64,000 nt of DNA from Jaltomata sinuosa. Taxonomy: Eukaryota; Streptophyta; Magnoliopsida; Solanales; Solanaceae. Made by a program: the position numbers and the translations under genes. Position 1 is the stretch's first letter. Each line of letters begins with the position of its first letter. The notes beneath the pieces were generated by a model, which saw only the letters and a program-made list of their open reading frames with translations, was not told the origin of the DNA and made no database searches. Of the stretch, positions 47,165-58,860 are shown one piece after another. The stretch lies in the NCBI GenBank assembly GCA_003996215.1, contig QJPP01001557.1:186001-250000 (forward strand), given 5' to 3'.

Positions 47165-47760
47165 AACTAACACTAATTAATCTAAAGTTCAAAACAAATT
47201 CAAGATTATAACCCAACAATATAAACTAATTTAAAATTTCCAAATTCACTATCAAATTCAAGAACCTAAAGTTGAAAACTAATTAAAAATTATAATCCAA
47301 CAATATAAACTAATTCAAAATTTTCAAATTCACAATCAAATTCAACAACCTAAATTCAAAACTAATACTAATTAACTTAAAGTTCAAAACTAATTCAAGA
47401 TTATAACCCAACAATATAAACTAATTTAAAACTTTCAAATTCATTATCAAATTCAAGAACTTAATTCAACAATCTAAAGTTGAAAACTAATTCAAGATTA
47501 TAACCCAACAATATAAACTAATTCAAGATTTTCAAATTCACTATCAAATTTAAAAAATCTAATTCAACAACCTAAATTCAAAACTAATTCAAGAATATGA
47601 CTCAACAATATAAACTAATTCAAAAAATTTAAATTAACTATCAAATTCAAGAACCTAATTCAACAACCTAAATTCAAAACTAACACTAACCTAAAGTTGA
47701 AAACTAATTCAAGATTATAACCCAAAACTAACAATATAAACTAACAAACTTAAAAAAAAC
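47165..47760. repeat. Degenerate tandem repeats inside CACTA
   Basis: Repeated CAAGATTATAACCCAACAAT, AACTAATTCAAAATTTTCAA and ACTATCAAATTCAAGAACCT in the same order, with a unit of about 100-130 bases. Noncoding. Confidence 0.7.
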
Positions 47761-49002
47761 TTAACTTCAAAAAACTTACCTTCAAGGACCTAATTCAAAA
47801 ACCTAAAGATGAAAACTAATTCAAGATTATAATCTAAAACTAACAGTATAAGGTTCATAACCTAAACTAATTAGGTTCACATACTAATAGCAAGCATATA
47901 TATATTAACCTAAACTAATTAAGGTTCATAACCTAAACACCTAAACTAAAGTTCACATATCAATTTTCACTAAAATTTAAGAAATTATAACCCTAACATT
48001 CAAGAATTTCAAGAAAACTAATTATATAATTCAACCCAAAACTAACAATATTCAACCCAAAACTAACAATATTCAACCAAGCATAAACTAATTAAGGTTC
48101 ATACCAAAACACCTAAACTAAAGTTCACATACCAATTTTTCACTAACATTCAAGAAACTCTAACCCTAACATTCAAGAAATTTAACACTAACATTCAATA
48201 AATTAACCCTAACATTCAAGAATTTTAACAAAACTAGAAATATAATTCAACTCAAAACTAACAATATTCAACCTAAAACTAACAATATTCAACCAAGACT
48301 ATGATTAATTTAAGATTAAAAATTAAAAAAACTAACCCTAATGTTGACTATTCAACAATGGTGGTGGCGGCAGTAGATTGGCGGAGGAGGAGGAGGAAGA
48401 AGGCACGACGGCGGTGAACGTCAACAACGGCGGCGGCGGCAACAGGCGGCAGAGGAGGAGAAATCGCCGAAGAGATTGTGAGGAAGAGAGAAAAGAAAAA
48501 ATGGAAGAAAAAACTCGATCTAGGTCTGTTAAATAAAAAAAAGTGACGGACAACATCATTTTTGTCCGTCGCTTTTTTCAATTAAAGTTTGACTGGATAT
48601 TAACCCAAAAGTGATGGACAAAAATCACGTTGTCCGTCACAATTTTAAAAAAACTAAATTTTATATTAATTTTTTAAGATATTACTGTTATTTATATATT
48701 AATAAATTAAAATTTTTAAAAAGCGATGGACAGCGTCGCTATTTTAATTTTTTTTTAATTTTTTTTAATAATTACGACGCTATCCGTCGCTTTTATAAAA
48801 AAATAAATATAAATTATATGTAAATTATATTGGCGCAAAATTTCGCAAAAAAAAAATGACGGCAAATGAGACGATGTTTGTCGCTTTTGTAAAAAAATAA
48901 ATATAAACTAAAAATATGAAAAAAGCGATGGACAACGTCGCTTTTGCCGTCGCTTTTTTGGAGTGACGTTGTCCGTCTCTTTTTGAGCTATTTTTAGTAG
49001 TG

Positions 49003-49477
49003 ACACTTTAGTGAGAGTTTGTTATTTTATTTATGATTTTGACATGTTAAAGTTTATTTTCTATACAGACTGAAATTTTATAAAATTCATGAATTTCATA
49101 TGTTCATCGATAACTCTAAAAATAAAGATATTGACTTTCTATTGTGTTTTTTCATAAGATATTAGAAAGTAATTTTGGACTATTCAAGTAATAAAGTAGG
49201 ACTAGTTAGAAATAGACATGAGTTAGATTATTTTTTTCATGTAATTTTCGTATTTGATCTATGCTATTGATATGTGCTGATATTTGTGACCATTGATGGG
49301 TTTAGTTACGAATATATGTTATAAAAACTGCTTTGATCCTATATTGGTAGTATCGATGGACCAGATTGTCTTGAGATGTTTCAATTAAGATAGCAAAAGT
49401 TTGCAAAAGTTTGTGCACAATAAAGTTTTCATTTATGTATGATTATTCAGAAAATATATGTGGTCTAAGTGGGAGAT
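49003..49477 (+). pseudogene. Ty1/copia remnant, second part, ending in polypurine tract
   Basis: Continuation of 44136-45247 after the CACTA element: the tail of pol and 3' untranslated sequence, ending in the polypurine AAGTGGGAGA just before the LTR at 49478. Confidence 0.7.
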
Positions 49478-49982
49478 TGTTAGTAATTTCTATTTTGTGG
49501 ATTCACATATTAATATATTATACATTGTTAGTAATTTCTATTTTGTGGATTCACATATTAATATATTATACATAGCTATACTATCTTTAAAGGAGACCAT
49601 TTTATGATCTAATAAAGTATTAAAATCTTGTTAGGCCTAAAAATAAATATCTATTAATATGGGGTTTATTTTAAATAAGTTGAAACCCATTGGCCTTTTC
49701 TTTTGTTTGATGAAAACTTATGGGAAATGGTACCTTTCATGAAAAGGCACTTTAGAAACCGTTTAAAGATATGGTCCCTAAACCATAAGACACTGCTTCT
49801 TCTCTTTCTCTCCATCTCAAAAAACAAAAACAAAATAGAGCGCTCTTGTTTAAAAAATCAAGTCTTTTTCAATCAAGTTATTGCTATGGAATCAGGTTGG
49901 TGTACCTGCTATTCTTCTAGTTTTCCTCTCTGTCTAATAATTTACCTGTGTTCTTGGGTGGATTATATAAAGTTTCCCAACA
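49478..49982 (+). repeat. 3' LTR of the split Ty1/copia remnant
   Basis: TGTTAGTAATTTC to CCCAACA. The first 48 bases are present twice in tandem (49478-49525, 49526-49573). A TATA-like GATTATATAAAG near 49961 is close to the end. The matching 5' LTR is not in the window. Confidence 0.75.
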
Positions 49983-49984
49983 CA

Positions 49985-50093
49985 CTCGGCTACCAACTAC
50001 CCTTCTACCCTAATCTTCGACCTCCATAGCTTCATATCTAGGGTCATGTTCTCAGTAAGTTGAAGATGTGTTCTGATATCTAATCACCTATCC
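49985..50093 (-). mobile_element. RTE-type LINE fragment, first piece
   Basis: Sequence close to 63210-63300 (ACCCTAATCTTCGACCTCC, GTCATGTTCTCAGTAAG), i.e. the end of a LINE reverse-transcriptase ORF in the minus direction. It is split by the copia element at 50094 and continues at 54993. Confidence 0.75.
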
Positions 50094-50240
50094 TGAAAGA
50101 ATTTGTAACCAAAGTTATATACAAATCCTAAACCTTGCTAACCAAGAAAACTATCATAAATAAGGTAATAGTATCTTAATTATGTACAACTTCCTAAAAT
50201 ATTCTACCGCCTATTTACACGCATACTATTTCTCCTAATA
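50094..50240 (-). repeat. Copia 3' LTR (minus strand element)
   Basis: 147 bases; shares TGAAAGAATTTGTA and the CTAAACCTTGCTAACCAAG core with 54807-54992, but lacks about 38 bases after the first 14. Confidence 0.9.
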
Positions 50241-50252
50241 CTCCCCCTCAAG
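50241..50252 (-). other. Copia polypurine tract
   Basis: On the minus strand TTGAGGGGGAG directly before the 3' LTR. Confidence 0.85.
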
Positions 50253-50301
50253 TTAGAGCATGAAGATCGCAAATGCCCAACTTGCGGAGTAGATACAAAA
50301 A

Positions 50302-53300
50302 TTAATGTTTTCGTAGAGATTTAGTAAATATGTCCGCTAGTTGTTGAGAAATGTGCATATGAGATGCAACAATGTGACCAGCTGATATTTCATCATGAAC
50401 AAAGTGGCAATCAACCTTAATGTGCTTTGTATGCTCATGGAAAACTGAATTTGCTGATATATGAAGAGCAGCTTGACTGTCACAATACAAATGAATAGGA
50501 TCCTTGTGAAAGATGCCAAAGGATCATAACAAATCCTTGAGCCATTTCAACTCACACACTGTTGTAGCCATAGAACGATATTCCACTTCGGCTGATGAGC
50601 GAGAGACAGTATGTTGTTTCTTAGTTTTCCAAGAAATAGGTGGATTTTCCAACAAAATAAAATAATCAGTGATAGAGCATCGTGTCACCGGACAACTTGC
50701 ATATTCAAAATCATAATATGCATTTAAGAGCAAGTTGCTATCAGCTCGTAAGAAAATTTCATAACTTGGATTGCCCTTCAAATATCTCAGTACATGAAGT
50801 GCTTCCTCTCAATGTCTCTCCTTAGGACGATGCATGAACTGAGCTAATATATGAAGTGAATAACACAATTCAGGACGAGTGATGGTCAAATAAATTAGCC
50901 GACTGACCAATCGCCTATATTTTTCAGGTTTAGCAAAATCATTATCGTTGTTCAATGCAAGTTTGTGATTCTGCTCAATAAGAAAACTAGAAGGTTTGGC
51001 ACCAAGAAGCCCAGATTCACAAAAGATATCGAAGGCATATTTTCTTTGACAAAGAAACAGACCACTTGTATTTTTGGTCATTTCTATCCCCAAAAATATT
51101 TTAATGGCCCAATATCTTTCATGTGAAAATACCGATGTAAATATTGTTTGAAATTAACAATAGAATCAGAATCATCTCCTACAATGATCAGATCATCAAC
51201 GTAGACAAGAACATGTAATGATAAACTATTTTTTATATAAGAAAATAAAGAATAATCCGCATATGATTGCACAAAATAAAAGGTCTTTAAATCAGTAGCA
51301 AATTTTACAAATTAATTTCTTGGAGCTTGTCACAGTCCATATAAAGATTTGCGGAGATGACACACTTTCCCTTGATTCGAGGTTTCAAATTCAGGTGGAA
51401 GTTGCATATAAACTTCTTCATTCAAATCACCATGCAAGAATGCATTATGAACATCCATTTGATGCAACTCCCAATTTTTAGTTATAGTGATGCTGAGGAA
51501 AACTCGTATAGTTACCATTTTTGCCATCGGAGCAAAAGTTTCATTATAATCAATACCGGCCACCTGATTATTACCAAGAATCTTAAGCCGAGCTTTATAC
51601 CACTCAACTGTACCATCAGAATTATATTTAATTTTATATACCTATTTCCGTCTGATAGTATTCTTTCCTGAAGGAAGAAACTCTAATGTCCATGTACCAT
51701 TCTTTTCCAATGCATCAATTTTTTCTTTCATAACATATCGCCAAATAGGGTCATGTACAACATCAAAAAACCTTGTGGGTTCAGTACCTGCAGTCATGGC
51801 TGCCAAAAAATACTTGTATTGCAAGTCACATAGTTAGCTATAGGATACGGCATACCTGAGAACTGTGAATTAGTGAGTGATGAATGTTGCGTGGGGTATT
51901 TTTGCACATAGTAACATGATAATAAGTTGCGTAACATACATAATCTTTTAATCTAGTGGATACTTTACGTTATCGATATCCCCGATCAAGAGCATCACCC
52001 ATAGTAGTAGAAGTTTCTGTGTCCATAATAGCAGAACTTGTGTTCATATTTTTCTCCTGAGTGGGACTCAGAGAAGCAATCTCTATGTTCCTATCTTCAT
52101 TAATGTTAGGCTTAATATCGACACTCCCCCTTGAGTCAATAGAGGGTGAGTGATCATATTGCATAATAGGAGTATCCAGCGAAGTCGTGGTCTTGCGGGA
52201 AATCACTGAACTAGCATAAGGGAAGATTTTTTCATTAAAAGTGACATCACGAGACACAAAAAAATCTCCAGTCTCCAGATCATAGACACACTATCCTTTC
52301 TTTTCAAAAGGATATCCAATAAAAATACATTAACGACTCCTGGAGATAAACTTATCTTTGTTATGACACTTAGTGAGCAAAACATAGACATCCAAATACT
52401 TTTAGAGGCTTATATGAAGGTTCTTTTCCAAAGATTATTCCATAAGGAGTCTTTCCATTCAATATGAGAGTAAGAGTTTGATTAATAAGATAAACTGCGG
52501 TCAAGACACATTCTCCCCAAAATGAGATCGGCAAATTAGCTTGGAAACAGAGTGCACGTGCCACATTCAAAATATGGCGATGCTTCTGTTCCACTCGTCC
52601 ATTTTTCTGAGGGGTATCAACACAAGTTGTTTGATGTACTATTTCCTTATCCGCATAGAAAGTATAAAGACAAGTAAACTCCTTATCATTATCGCTTCTA
52701 AGTATTTTCACCCTTCGTCCAAATTGAGTAATAACTATGGAACAAAATTCATTTATCTTATGTTTAACCTTACTTTTCTCGGTCATTAAGTAGATCCACA
52801 CACCACGAGAAAAATTATCCACAATAGTAATAAAATACATTATACCACAAGAAGAAGGAACGCGATAAGGGCCCCACACATCACAATGAATTAATTCAAA
52901 TAAATCAGCACTTTTATTCATACTATCAGAAAAAATTTCTCGTGTTTGTTTTGCTCTTAAACAAATACTACATAACTCATCTACTCTATTACGATTACTA
53001 ATTCCAGGAAGAAGAGAAACAATCTTATCAGAGGGATGACCAAGCCGACGATGCCATAAATCAAAATTCTCCACCTTATGGGTGTTATTTGCTTTTGATT
53101 GTGCTTGTGCCACTGCCTTGAAATAATATACCCCATCGCATTGTTCATCCACATCAGTCACTATCCTCAAAGTCTGGTCCTGTATCACACAAATCTTGTC
53201 AAAGAATATGACTAAACAATTATTTTCAATCATAAGCTTAGACACAGAAATTAAATTATATTTTAACTGAGGTACATAGAAAACATGGTGCAGTTTCATA

Positions 53301-53760
53301 TTATTTGCGAGTATAACAGTTCTTGTCTTCGAAACAACAGTCGTGGAACCATTTGGAAGGCTGACTAAATATGGTGGCACATCACATAAGTCATTCAATA
53401 ACTGAACATCACCACTCATATGGTGAGATGCCCCTGTGTAGACAATCCAACAAATTCCAAAAATTTTACTTGTCAATTTTTCATGGGAATTAAGCATAGA
53501 TAGTAGCACACTCCATTCGTCATTAGATAACCCTGTTCAAGCATTCACATCTGCCTCTGTCTTACCATTTGATTTGGTTGCTTGCAAAATATTGACAATT
53601 GCTGCAATTCTACGTCCAGTAGCGCAGTTGAGGGAATTAAGCATAGATAGTAGCACACTCCTTTGGTCATTAGATAACCCCATCCAAGCATTCACATTTG
53701 CCTCTATCTTACTGTTCAATCCGGTTGCTTGCGCAAAATTGGCAACTGCTATAATTCCAC
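50302..53760 (-). pseudogene. Copia pol (protease, integrase, RT, RNase H)
   Basis: Minus strand. Protease site reads IVYTGASHHM (about 53435) where D-T-G is required: Asp to Tyr. Integrase in the open stretch 53509-52370: HRRLGH plus C-S-I-C finger, and HCDVWGPY, LRSDND and NGRVEQKHRH give all three catalytic acids. RT: FAPMAKMVTIRV (51563-51330), LVYVDDLIIVGDD (51272-51084), then RKYAFDIFCESGLLGAKP (51093-50809). RNase H: SWKTKKQHTVSRSSAEVEYRSM (50781-50524) and YCDSQAALHISAN (50490-50302). Several frameshifts and stops separate these. A segment of about 148 bases before the protease (NVNAWMGLSNDQ) is duplicated in tandem. Confidence 0.9.
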
Positions 53761-53836
53761 GTCCAGTGCCACCACATCCAAATTTACCAAAGTTTCCAGA
53801 TCGTCCGCCACGGGCACGTCCATTAGTCCTTCCTCC

Positions 53837-54771
53837 TCATCGTCTTGTACTCGACCATTCCTGATACCCAATTAACAAAAAATAGTTTTTCATTTCGTGT
53901 CCAGATTTTTCACAATAGGTACATGTTTTGTTCGAGTCATTAGATGATAAGCCACTGTAGTTGCTGCAAGCAGGACATAAGGACTGGACAGCAAAGGCTA
54001 CAACATTTGCATGATCCTCCTTAGCTCGAGCAACGTTTCGATGTCGCTCCTCTTGAATAATCATGGAATAAACTCTATTTAACGTGGGCAGAGATTTCAG
54101 GCTCAATATATTAAAACGTGTAGTCCCAAACACCTCATCATCAAGTCCCATCAAGAATTGATGAACTTTCTCCTTTTCACGTTCTTGTACAAGTTCCTTT
54201 ACTGCCCCACTAGTACACCCAATGCATATGCATATTGGATTTTTTGTGTAGCTAACAAGTTCTTCCCACATGCTTTTCAGTTTACCGTAGTATGCAGCAA
54301 CGGTTTGTCCTCCTTGTTTACAACTTGTTTACAAGATGCAAGTTCACTTTTCAACTGGTGTATTCTCATGTAATTACCAACTGAAAATCTTTCTCGCAAG
54401 TCTTTCCATAGTTCTTTAACGATTTTCATATAAGAAATCATCAAACGAAGTGGAGGATCTATGGTGTTAAAGACCCAAGCAACCAACATCGAATTGATGG
54501 CATACCAATCATCGAGTTCGAATCCTTCTTCCTTGGGTTGTGTAACCAATCCATCGATAAAATCCAATTTCTTTTTGGCTCTAAAAGTGTTTCTCACCGC
54601 CTTTGCCCATTCGTCATAGTTGTTGCCCTTCAGAACCATAGGAGTTATGCATATTCCTGTGTGATCTGCAGAAAGCAAGAAATACAAAGATGTCGGATCG
54701 TTCATGGGAGTTTTGCTACCTCCTGATCCACTGCCTCTGTCATTGTTTTTATTTTTATCATCGTCAACCAT
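53837..54771 (-). pseudogene. Copia gag
   Basis: Minus strand, start MVDDDKNKNN at 54771. UBN2-type gag: LKGNNYDEWAKAVRNTFRAK, ELWKDLRERFSVGN. An 11-base tandem duplication (TTGTAAACAAG on the minus strand, about 54312-54334) shifts the frame after ASCKQ. The rest is open in 54271-53837 and ends with a zinc knuckle C-T-Y-C-E-K-S-G-H-x4-Y whose last Cys is Tyr. Confidence 0.88.
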
Positions 54772-54792
54772 CTCTCAATTTTTTCTGGGTTA

Positions 54793-54806
54793 TGGCTCTG
54801 ATACCA
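54793..54806 (-). other. Copia primer binding site (initiator Met tRNA)
   Basis: TGGCTCTGATACCA on the plus strand, i.e. TGGTATCAGAGCCA on the element strand, directly abutting the 5' LTR. Confidence 0.93.
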
Positions 54807-54992
54807 TGAAAGAATTTGTAGAAAAGTAATGATGTCTGCTCGCCTTATTGAATAGACTAGCCAAAGTTATACACAAATTCTAAACCTTGCTAACCAAGAA
54901 AACTATCATAAATAAGGTAATAGTATCTTAATTATATACAACTTCCTAAAATATTCCACCATATATTTACACACGTACTATTTCTCCTAATA
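54807..54992 (-). repeat. Copia 5' LTR (minus strand element)
   Basis: 186 bases, from TGAAAG to CCTAATA on the plus strand. Confidence 0.9.
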
Positions 54993-55110
54993 TATCTCAA
55001 TTTTTCTTCGGACTACCTCTACCTTTCCTAAAACTTATTATAATCAACCTCTCACACCTTCTTTCTAGCTAGTGCATCCGTGCATCCCCTCTTTACTAAA
55101 ATTTAACGGA
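54993..55110 (-). mobile_element. RTE-type LINE fragment, second piece
   Basis: Continues 49985-50093. Minus-strand translation gives RRCERLIIISFRKGRGSPKKNW, the C-terminal end of RTE-type ORFs. Confidence 0.75.
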
Positions 55111-55574
55111 TAATCATGATATAATAGCTAGATCATGTTTAGAACACATACCTCCAACATATATGTGAAATCTTTCTCAAAATAACCTTAGGCCGAGCTC
55201 CAAACACCTAAACTGGTTATATAATAAACAAAATCTGATAGTCAATTTTCTATACCTGGCAGACTACTCATCGCAATAGTGCCTTTGGGTATCACAATCA
55301 TGGTTCAGTGCCTAGCATCCCTTTGCAACCACACTCCTGAGCCTTGTGATCGTGCAACTCAGTTCACCAAGGTCAACCCCAATCACTACTTCACAGTCTT
55401 AGTCAGCTTCTCACGATCGTGATGTGTAGAAGTATCTTCATCATGATTGTGTCACACAATCTGCAATCACGAAGAAAAATTGTGCACCAGTTGTCGAAAC
55501 TCACCCAAGACCCTCAGGTCCTAATGCAAAGATCATACCAAAACGTCCCAAATAACATTATTGTTGACACTTCT
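55111..55574. other. Unassigned sequence, possibly LTR-derived
   Basis: No gene. TCACGATCGTGATG and similar dyads near 55400-55480 recall the dyad clusters of the Ty3 LTRs in this window. The target duplication of the TRIM ends it. Confidence 0.35.
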
Positions 55575-56753
55575 TGTTGGGATCGAAATTGAGAGGGCAT
55601 CATGTGGAAGCTAGTAATTGTAAATATTAACGGTGATAAATCAGATGACAAAGAAAAATATACTAAAAAGTGTAACATATTAATATGGTTTGGTCAAGTG
55701 ACCTACATATTAAAAACTAAAATTAAAAAACATAAGACTTATTGGGAGGATAATCTCCCCCTAAACAAAAAACTCTAAACCACTACATTGTGGATGTTAT
55801 TATGTTGTGTTTGAGAAATAAAGATCTTCTATTTATAGAAGTCTAAACTTCTCTTCCAAGAAAGAATTAACCAATTATGGAAGATCTTTTCCTACGAGGA
55901 AACATTTACCACCAAGAAAACCTTTTTGAAGTAAAACACAATTATGGTATAATTCAAATAAAGTAGGAAATTCAGGGCAAACCCTAACAAATCTTTCCTT
56001 GGCCTGAATTTTCTGATAAATTTAATCATCATCTTCTTCTTCACATCATCTTCATCACTTCTGCTTGTCATGGTTAAAAATAAAGTTAAAAATATTATGG
56101 GTTAAAAATGGTTTAAAAAATATCTTATTTTTATTTTTAAAGATGCAGCAGCAGGTATGTTGAAAATATGGTTGAAACTTGAAACTCATTCTCCACATGT
56201 AGTATTTGGACAAAAATCTTCATTATCATCAAATTGGTTGCAACTTGATTTGAAATCGCCTTAAACATGTCTTCACCTCGTTCAATTGTTGGACCGTTGG
56301 ATCATTGGACCACTAGATCGTTGGCTCTGATACCACTTTTTGGGATCGAAATTGAGAGGGCATCATGCGAAAGCTAATAATTGAAAATATTAACTGTGAT
56401 AAATCAGATGACAAAGAAAAATATACTATAAAGTATAACATATTAATATGGTTTGGTCAAGTGACCTACATATTAAAAACTAAAATTAAAAAGCATAAGA
56501 CTTATTGGGAGGATAATCTCTCCCTAAACAAAAAAACTCTAAACGAATACATTGTGGATGCTATAATATTGTGTTTGAGAAATAAAGATCTTCTATTTAT
56601 AGAAGTCCAAACTTCTCCTCCAAGAAAGAATTAACCAATTATGAAAGATTTTTTCCTACAAGGAAACTTTTACCACCAAGAAAACCTTTTTGAAGTAAAA
56701 CACAGTTATGGTATAATTCAGATAAAGTAGAAAATTCAGGGCAAATCCTAACA
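55575..56753 (-). mobile_element. TRIM (terminal-repeat retrotransposon in miniature), 1.18 kb
   Basis: Direct repeats 55575-55989 and 56338-56753 (about 415 bases each, over 90% alike by eye) around a 348-base noncoding centre. Perfect 5-bp duplication CTTCT (55570-55574, 56754-56758). The primer site TGGTATCAGAGCCA is on the minus strand at 56322-56335, two bases from the right repeat, so the element runs minus. No coding capacity; it would need proteins from another element. Confidence 0.92.
56322..56335 (-). other. TRIM primer binding site (initiator Met tRNA)
   Basis: Plus-strand TGGCTCTGATACCA; reverse complement matches the initiator tRNA-Met 3' end. Confidence 0.92.
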
Positions 56754-56782
56754 CTTCTTACACAATGTGTCAAAACATAATT

Positions 56783-56980
56783 TAGAGCCTGTTTAGATTT
56801 GACTTATTTTAGGTATTTTTAAGCACTTTGGTAGTGTTTGAGTAAACGAAAAAAATATTTTTAAATACTTGTTTTTAAGTCAAAATAACAAAAATAAATC
56901 AAAAGTCATACATTAGAATTTTTAACTTATGGCTTATTGCTTATAAGCATAAGTTATAAGTCCATCCTAACAGACCCTTA
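56783..56980. mobile_element. Short MITE
   Basis: The ends GAGCCTGTTTAGATTTGACTTA and, reversed, AGGGTCTGTTAGGATGGACTTA form inverted repeats around about 150 AT-rich bases. The target duplication is not clear, so the superfamily is open. Confidence 0.6.
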
Positions 56981-57344
56981 CATATACAAGGTCTCAAAAT
57001 ACAATTTAAAGGATTAAATCTAAAAACAAGGTTGAATTGTTCCAAAAATGTTACGCTGAAAGTAAATGACTAATGTAGTCAGGCGCATAGTAATGTAACC
57101 TAGATGGCGCCGGCATATAACAATGGCGAAATCAAAAATTTTGGCAAGAAATTCAAAAAGAAAAAAATTACAATAATACTACCCCTAAAACTCTTGGAGT
57201 AGGATAGAATTTTTTTATAGAAAACTTACATAAATATGGTATATTAAGAAATTTTTTATTATCTGTAGTACTAACATTTTTTTTACTTGATATTTATAAT
57301 ACACGCACAATACAGTTTTAATACATATTACAGAGAATAATTTA
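56981..57344. other. AT-rich spacer, nothing recognised
   Basis: No gene or element ends seen. Confidence 0.5.
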
Positions 57345-58860
57345 TAAAAGGGATAATTTCATCAAAGTGCATATAGAAAATTTACATTGCAAACAAATAA
57401 CCAAAAACTTACATTACAATTTCATAGCCAAAACTGATTTGCCTCATAAGTGAAAACTAACATGTTCTAACAGTTCCTTCTTCTCCTCCTTCTCAATTCT
57501 ACGAATATTTCAATAAAATAAACAATTACGTAACAACTCTTGCTGCTTTTTTCCTAGCTTATCTGGACGAACAATTTCATGCAATTATTGTTGCTTTTTC
57601 CTGAATTTTTTGGATGTTCAGCCATTATTGAAGCTCAAAACTTCAAAATTGAAAAATAAATTTATGTAAATAAGCTCTGTTTTGAGTGGGTATAGTTACA
57701 AAAGATCGATTATGTATTGAAAAGCCCAAATCAAAATTTTTGGATGATTTGGTGTAGTTTTGAGGTGTTTTTGGATGAATTTGATACTTGAATTCGAGGA
57801 AGAAGATGAAGTTTGTTTCTTGTATATATTTGTATATTGTATTATTGTATATTATTGTATATACAATACAATTTTTTTATTTTGGTGATTTTCTTCTTCC
57901 TCTTCATTTTATACACACTTATACAATGCAAATACATTGTTTAAACATTATATATACATATGTATATATTTGTATAATTATGTATATCATTATATTAGTA
58001 TATATATATATATATATATATACCCAATATACAATAATATTATGCAAAATTATAAAAGGAGTATGATACACTCATATACAATATCATACAATATTAAACA
58101 CTATTATACAAATAACCGATTTCGTCTTTTTCCTTGATTCTAAGCATCAGATTCATTCAAAAAATGCAACAAATCACCCAAGAAGACTGTATTGTATATA
58201 CAACAATATACACTATTATACAAAAAAATGAACTTCATCTTATTCCTAGAACCCAAGCACCAAATTCATCCAAAAATACCTCAAAACTACACCAAATCAG
58301 CCAAAATTTCAGATTTGGGCTCCTCAATACATAACCAATCTTTTGTGACCATACCCACTCAAAACAGATCTTACTTACGAAAATTTTATTTTCAAATTTG
58401 AAACTTCGAGCTTCAATAATGGATGAAAATTCAAAAAATTTGTGGTACATATACTTCGGCCCTTCTGTTTCTCACTAATTTTGAAAACATTGAAGAATTT
58501 CTCATACTAATGTACCCAAAAAATTTGGATCTGTATCATTAGAAATTTCAAACTCAAATCTAACAATCTCCAATTGAAAGAGTGGGCAGGTGAATGGTGG
58601 AGTGGGATAAGGGAAAGGACCTAATTTGAGACAAAACAGATAAGTGAAAGTAGATGAATTCTCTTTTTCTTCACTTTTTTTTTTGAAAACTGTTGATGAA
58701 AGAAAGAAGAAAGAAGATGAAGATGAAAAATGAGATGAGGAGAGAGAGAGAGAGAGACTTGGCCATTTTTGGTAAGAACTTAAAAACTGGGCTATATTTT
58801 ACAATGTAATTTTGTTGAATGCACTTTTATGTAACTTTTCCTTTATAAAATACATATAAT
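57345..58860. mobile_element. Foldback element, about 1.5 kb
   Basis: The two arms (about 57345-57870 and 58190-58860) are inverted copies. For example AAAACTTCAAAATTGAAAA, TTTTGAGTGGGTATAGTTAC, TTTGGTGTAGTTTTGAGGTG and AAGAAGATGAAGTT in the left arm recur inverted in the right. The outer ends (AAAGTGCAT) also pair, less well. The centre holds TA-rich and ACAATAC repeats and a partial third copy (about 58070-58190). No transposase. Flanks ATAATTTAT and ATAAAATAC could be a worn 9-bp duplication. Confidence 0.7.

Larger units (their letters stand above)
45251..49002. mobile_element. Non-autonomous CACTA (En/Spm-type) element, 3.75 kb
   Basis: Ends CACTACTAAAAA and TTTTTAGTAGTG, flanked by a 3-bp ACA duplication (45248-45250, 49003-49005). 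Both subterminal regions (about 45262-45540 and 48536-48990) are packed with direct and inverted copies of AAGCGACGGACA / GTCCGTCGCTTT, as expected for transposase binding in CACTA elements. No transposase gene is seen. The middle is made of tandem repeats and a GC-rich CGGCGGCGG patch (about 48360-48460) that gives short spurious open stretches. Confidence 0.93.
50094..54992 (-). mobile_element. Near-complete Ty1/copia element, minus strand, 4.9 kb
   Basis: LTRs 50094-50240 and 54807-54992, flanked by TATCC (50089-50093) and TATCT (54993-54997), an imperfect 5-bp duplication inside a LINE fragment. On the minus strand: 5' LTR, primer site (54793-54806), gag, protease, integrase, RT, RNase H, polypurine tract (50241-50252), 3' LTR. 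Size and RT features suggest the Ale/Retrofit group (inference). Inactive through frameshifts and lost catalytic residues. Confidence 0.92.

Noticed and set aside
48338..48581. Two minus-strand open stretches rich in Ser, Leu and Ala
   Set aside because: They lie in a CGGCGGCGG/AGGAGG low-complexity patch within the CACTA element; no motif and no conserved frame.
57788..58450. Open stretches rich in Tyr and Ile in both directions
   Set aside because: Made by TATA/ATAC microsatellite and inverted-repeat sequence of the foldback element.
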